The position numbers were made by a program, and so were the translations under genes. DNA of 64,000 nt from an uncultured Mogibacterium sp. GTDB lineage: Bacteria; Bacillota; Clostridia; Peptostreptococcales; Anaerovoracaceae. Where the stretch lies: assembly GCF_938041965.1 (NCBI RefSeq), contig NZ_CALISE010000023.1, forward strand, positions 54,291-118,290, written 5' to 3'. Under the pieces are notes generated by a model. It ran no database searches. It was not told where the DNA came from and saw only the letters and a program-made list of their open reading frames with translations. Below, in pieces: positions 63,462-64,000 of this stretch. The stretch's first letter is position 1. Each line of letters begins with the position of its first letter.

Positions 63462-63803
63462 CTATTTTGCCTTCTTGATTCTAGCAGCCTTACCTGTTCT
63501 CTCACGCATGTAATTAAGCTTAGCTCTTCTAACACGGCCGTTCTTAACTACCTCGATCTTGTCAACCTTAGGTGAGTGCATTGGGAAAGTCTTCTCAACA
63601 CCGATTCCCTGAGCAAGTCTTCTTACAGTGAAAGTCTGAGAAATGCCGCCATTCTGCATCTTGAGTACATAGCCTTCGAATACCTGAATTCTCTCTCTCT
63701 GACCCTCGATAATCTTAACATGTACCTTTACAGTATCACCGACATTGAACTCAGGAACATCATTCTTCTTATAATCCTGAGTAATCTGATCTAAAATATT
63801 CAT
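63462..63803 (-). CDS. rplS: 50S ribosomal protein L19
   Basis: A 113-residue L19 with DTVKVHVKIIEGQRERIQ, GISQTFTVRRLAQGIGVEKTFPMHSP and a basic C-terminal RRAKLNYMRERTGK. GGAGGAATAAC lies before the ATG. It is transcribed from its own promoter at 63904-63932. Confidence 0.98.
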   Translation of the reverse strand: MNILDQITQDYKKNDVPEFNVGDTVKVHVKIIEGQRERIQVFEGYVLKMQNGGISQTFTVRRLAQGIGVEKTFPMHSPKVDKIEVVKNGRVRRAKLNYMRERTGKAARIKKAK

Positions 63804-63932
63804 CGTTATTCCTCCTCTCTCTCAAAGACGTTCGTAGCATGTTTCTTCTTCGAGCTCTGCCCGTTACTTGCATAGCTAGAGGACCGTCCGTAATAACTTT
63901 TGTATGATATCATACCACTACTAGTATTGCAA
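63804..63932 (-). promoter_or_regulatory. rplS promoter and 5' leader
   Basis: On the minus strand TTGCAA (63927-63932), 17 bases, TATCAT (63904-63909). The leader of about 95 bases includes GGACGGTCC and AGAGCTC repeats that could fold as an L19-leader-like autoregulatory structure; the fold is inference. The remaining 68 bases to the window end hold nothing recognisable. Confidence 0.65.
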
Positions 63933-64000
63933 GGGTTAAAAGCATTTGTAGCTTTACAATAGATGTGAGACCTCAAGGGTAGAAAAAAGCGATTGAGTCC

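Noticed and set aside
1..64000. CRISPR arrays, tRNA or rRNA genes, insertion sequences, prophage
   Set aside because: No regularly spaced repeats, tRNA-like cloverleaf runs, transposase or phage proteins were seen on either strand.

Overview
This is a 64-kb chromosomal window from a low-GC Gram-positive anaerobe, most likely a member of the Clostridia. The signs are an NfnAB-type flavin oxidoreductase, type 1B dihydroorotate dehydrogenase with PyrK, a dlt operon, a class M sirtuin with a zinc macrodomain, and strong AGGAGG ribosome-binding sites throughout. The genus cannot be fixed from the sequence alone. There are no rRNA or tRNA genes, CRISPR arrays, phage genes or insertion sequences. 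Almost all genes lie on the minus strand, in compact operons ended by clear intrinsic terminators.

Region 1 (1-23236) is a purine-ureide (allantoin) catabolic island. Read in biochemical order it encodes two allantoinases, each next to its own NCS1-type permease (15693-21368), allantoate amidohydrolase AllC, ureidoglycine aminohydrolase AllE, ureidoglycolate dehydrogenase AllD, a natural fusion of FdrA and YlbE (the AllF and AllG subunits of oxamate carbamoyltransferase), the DUF2877 subunit AllH on the opposite strand at the far edge, and a carbamate kinase that would make ATP from the carbamoyl phosphate. That is a complete fermentative route from allantoin to oxamate. An LctP-type permease with a small membrane partner inside the operon is a candidate oxamate exporter, because oxamate resembles lactate and pyruvate. 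A regulator with two DNA-binding domains (XRE plus GntR/FCD) ends the operon, and NfnAB follows it. A TTGGTTGA-type motif recurs in the intergenic regions of this island. Embedded in it is a macrodomain-SirTM-acetyltransferase operon (13285-15548) and a divergent alpha/beta hydrolase.

Region 2 (23329-26633) holds a lipoprotein, a 2-hydroxyacid dehydrogenase, a BFD-like iron-sulfur miniprotein and a surface-protein gene broken by one in-frame TGA. Region 3 (26834-32373) is a complete pyrimidine operon, pyrC-K-D-F-E-B-I, lacking only carAB. Region 4 (32521-39234) has an Rrf2/IscR-like regulator, IscS and IscU, an ABC exporter, a YitT-family protein and an orphan DNA methyltransferase.

Region 5 (39419-46015) is the D-alanylation operon dltA-B-C-D ending in an overlapping 51-residue DltX-like microprotein, preceded upstream by a GH25 lysozyme and a trigger-factor/SurA-like membrane protein. 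Region 6 (46268-53845) carries a CoA-pyrophosphatase-type Nudix gene containing two perfect hairpins in its coding sequence, a P-loop protein of the HPr kinase/PEP carboxykinase type, Hsp33, a short CorA, a MurE-like ligase, threonine aldolase and a small P-loop protein. Region 7 (53947-63803) is housekeeping: folD, a small alarmone synthetase, valS, folC and glyA, then an unusual RNase HII-RNase HI fusion, ylqF/rbgA and rplS.
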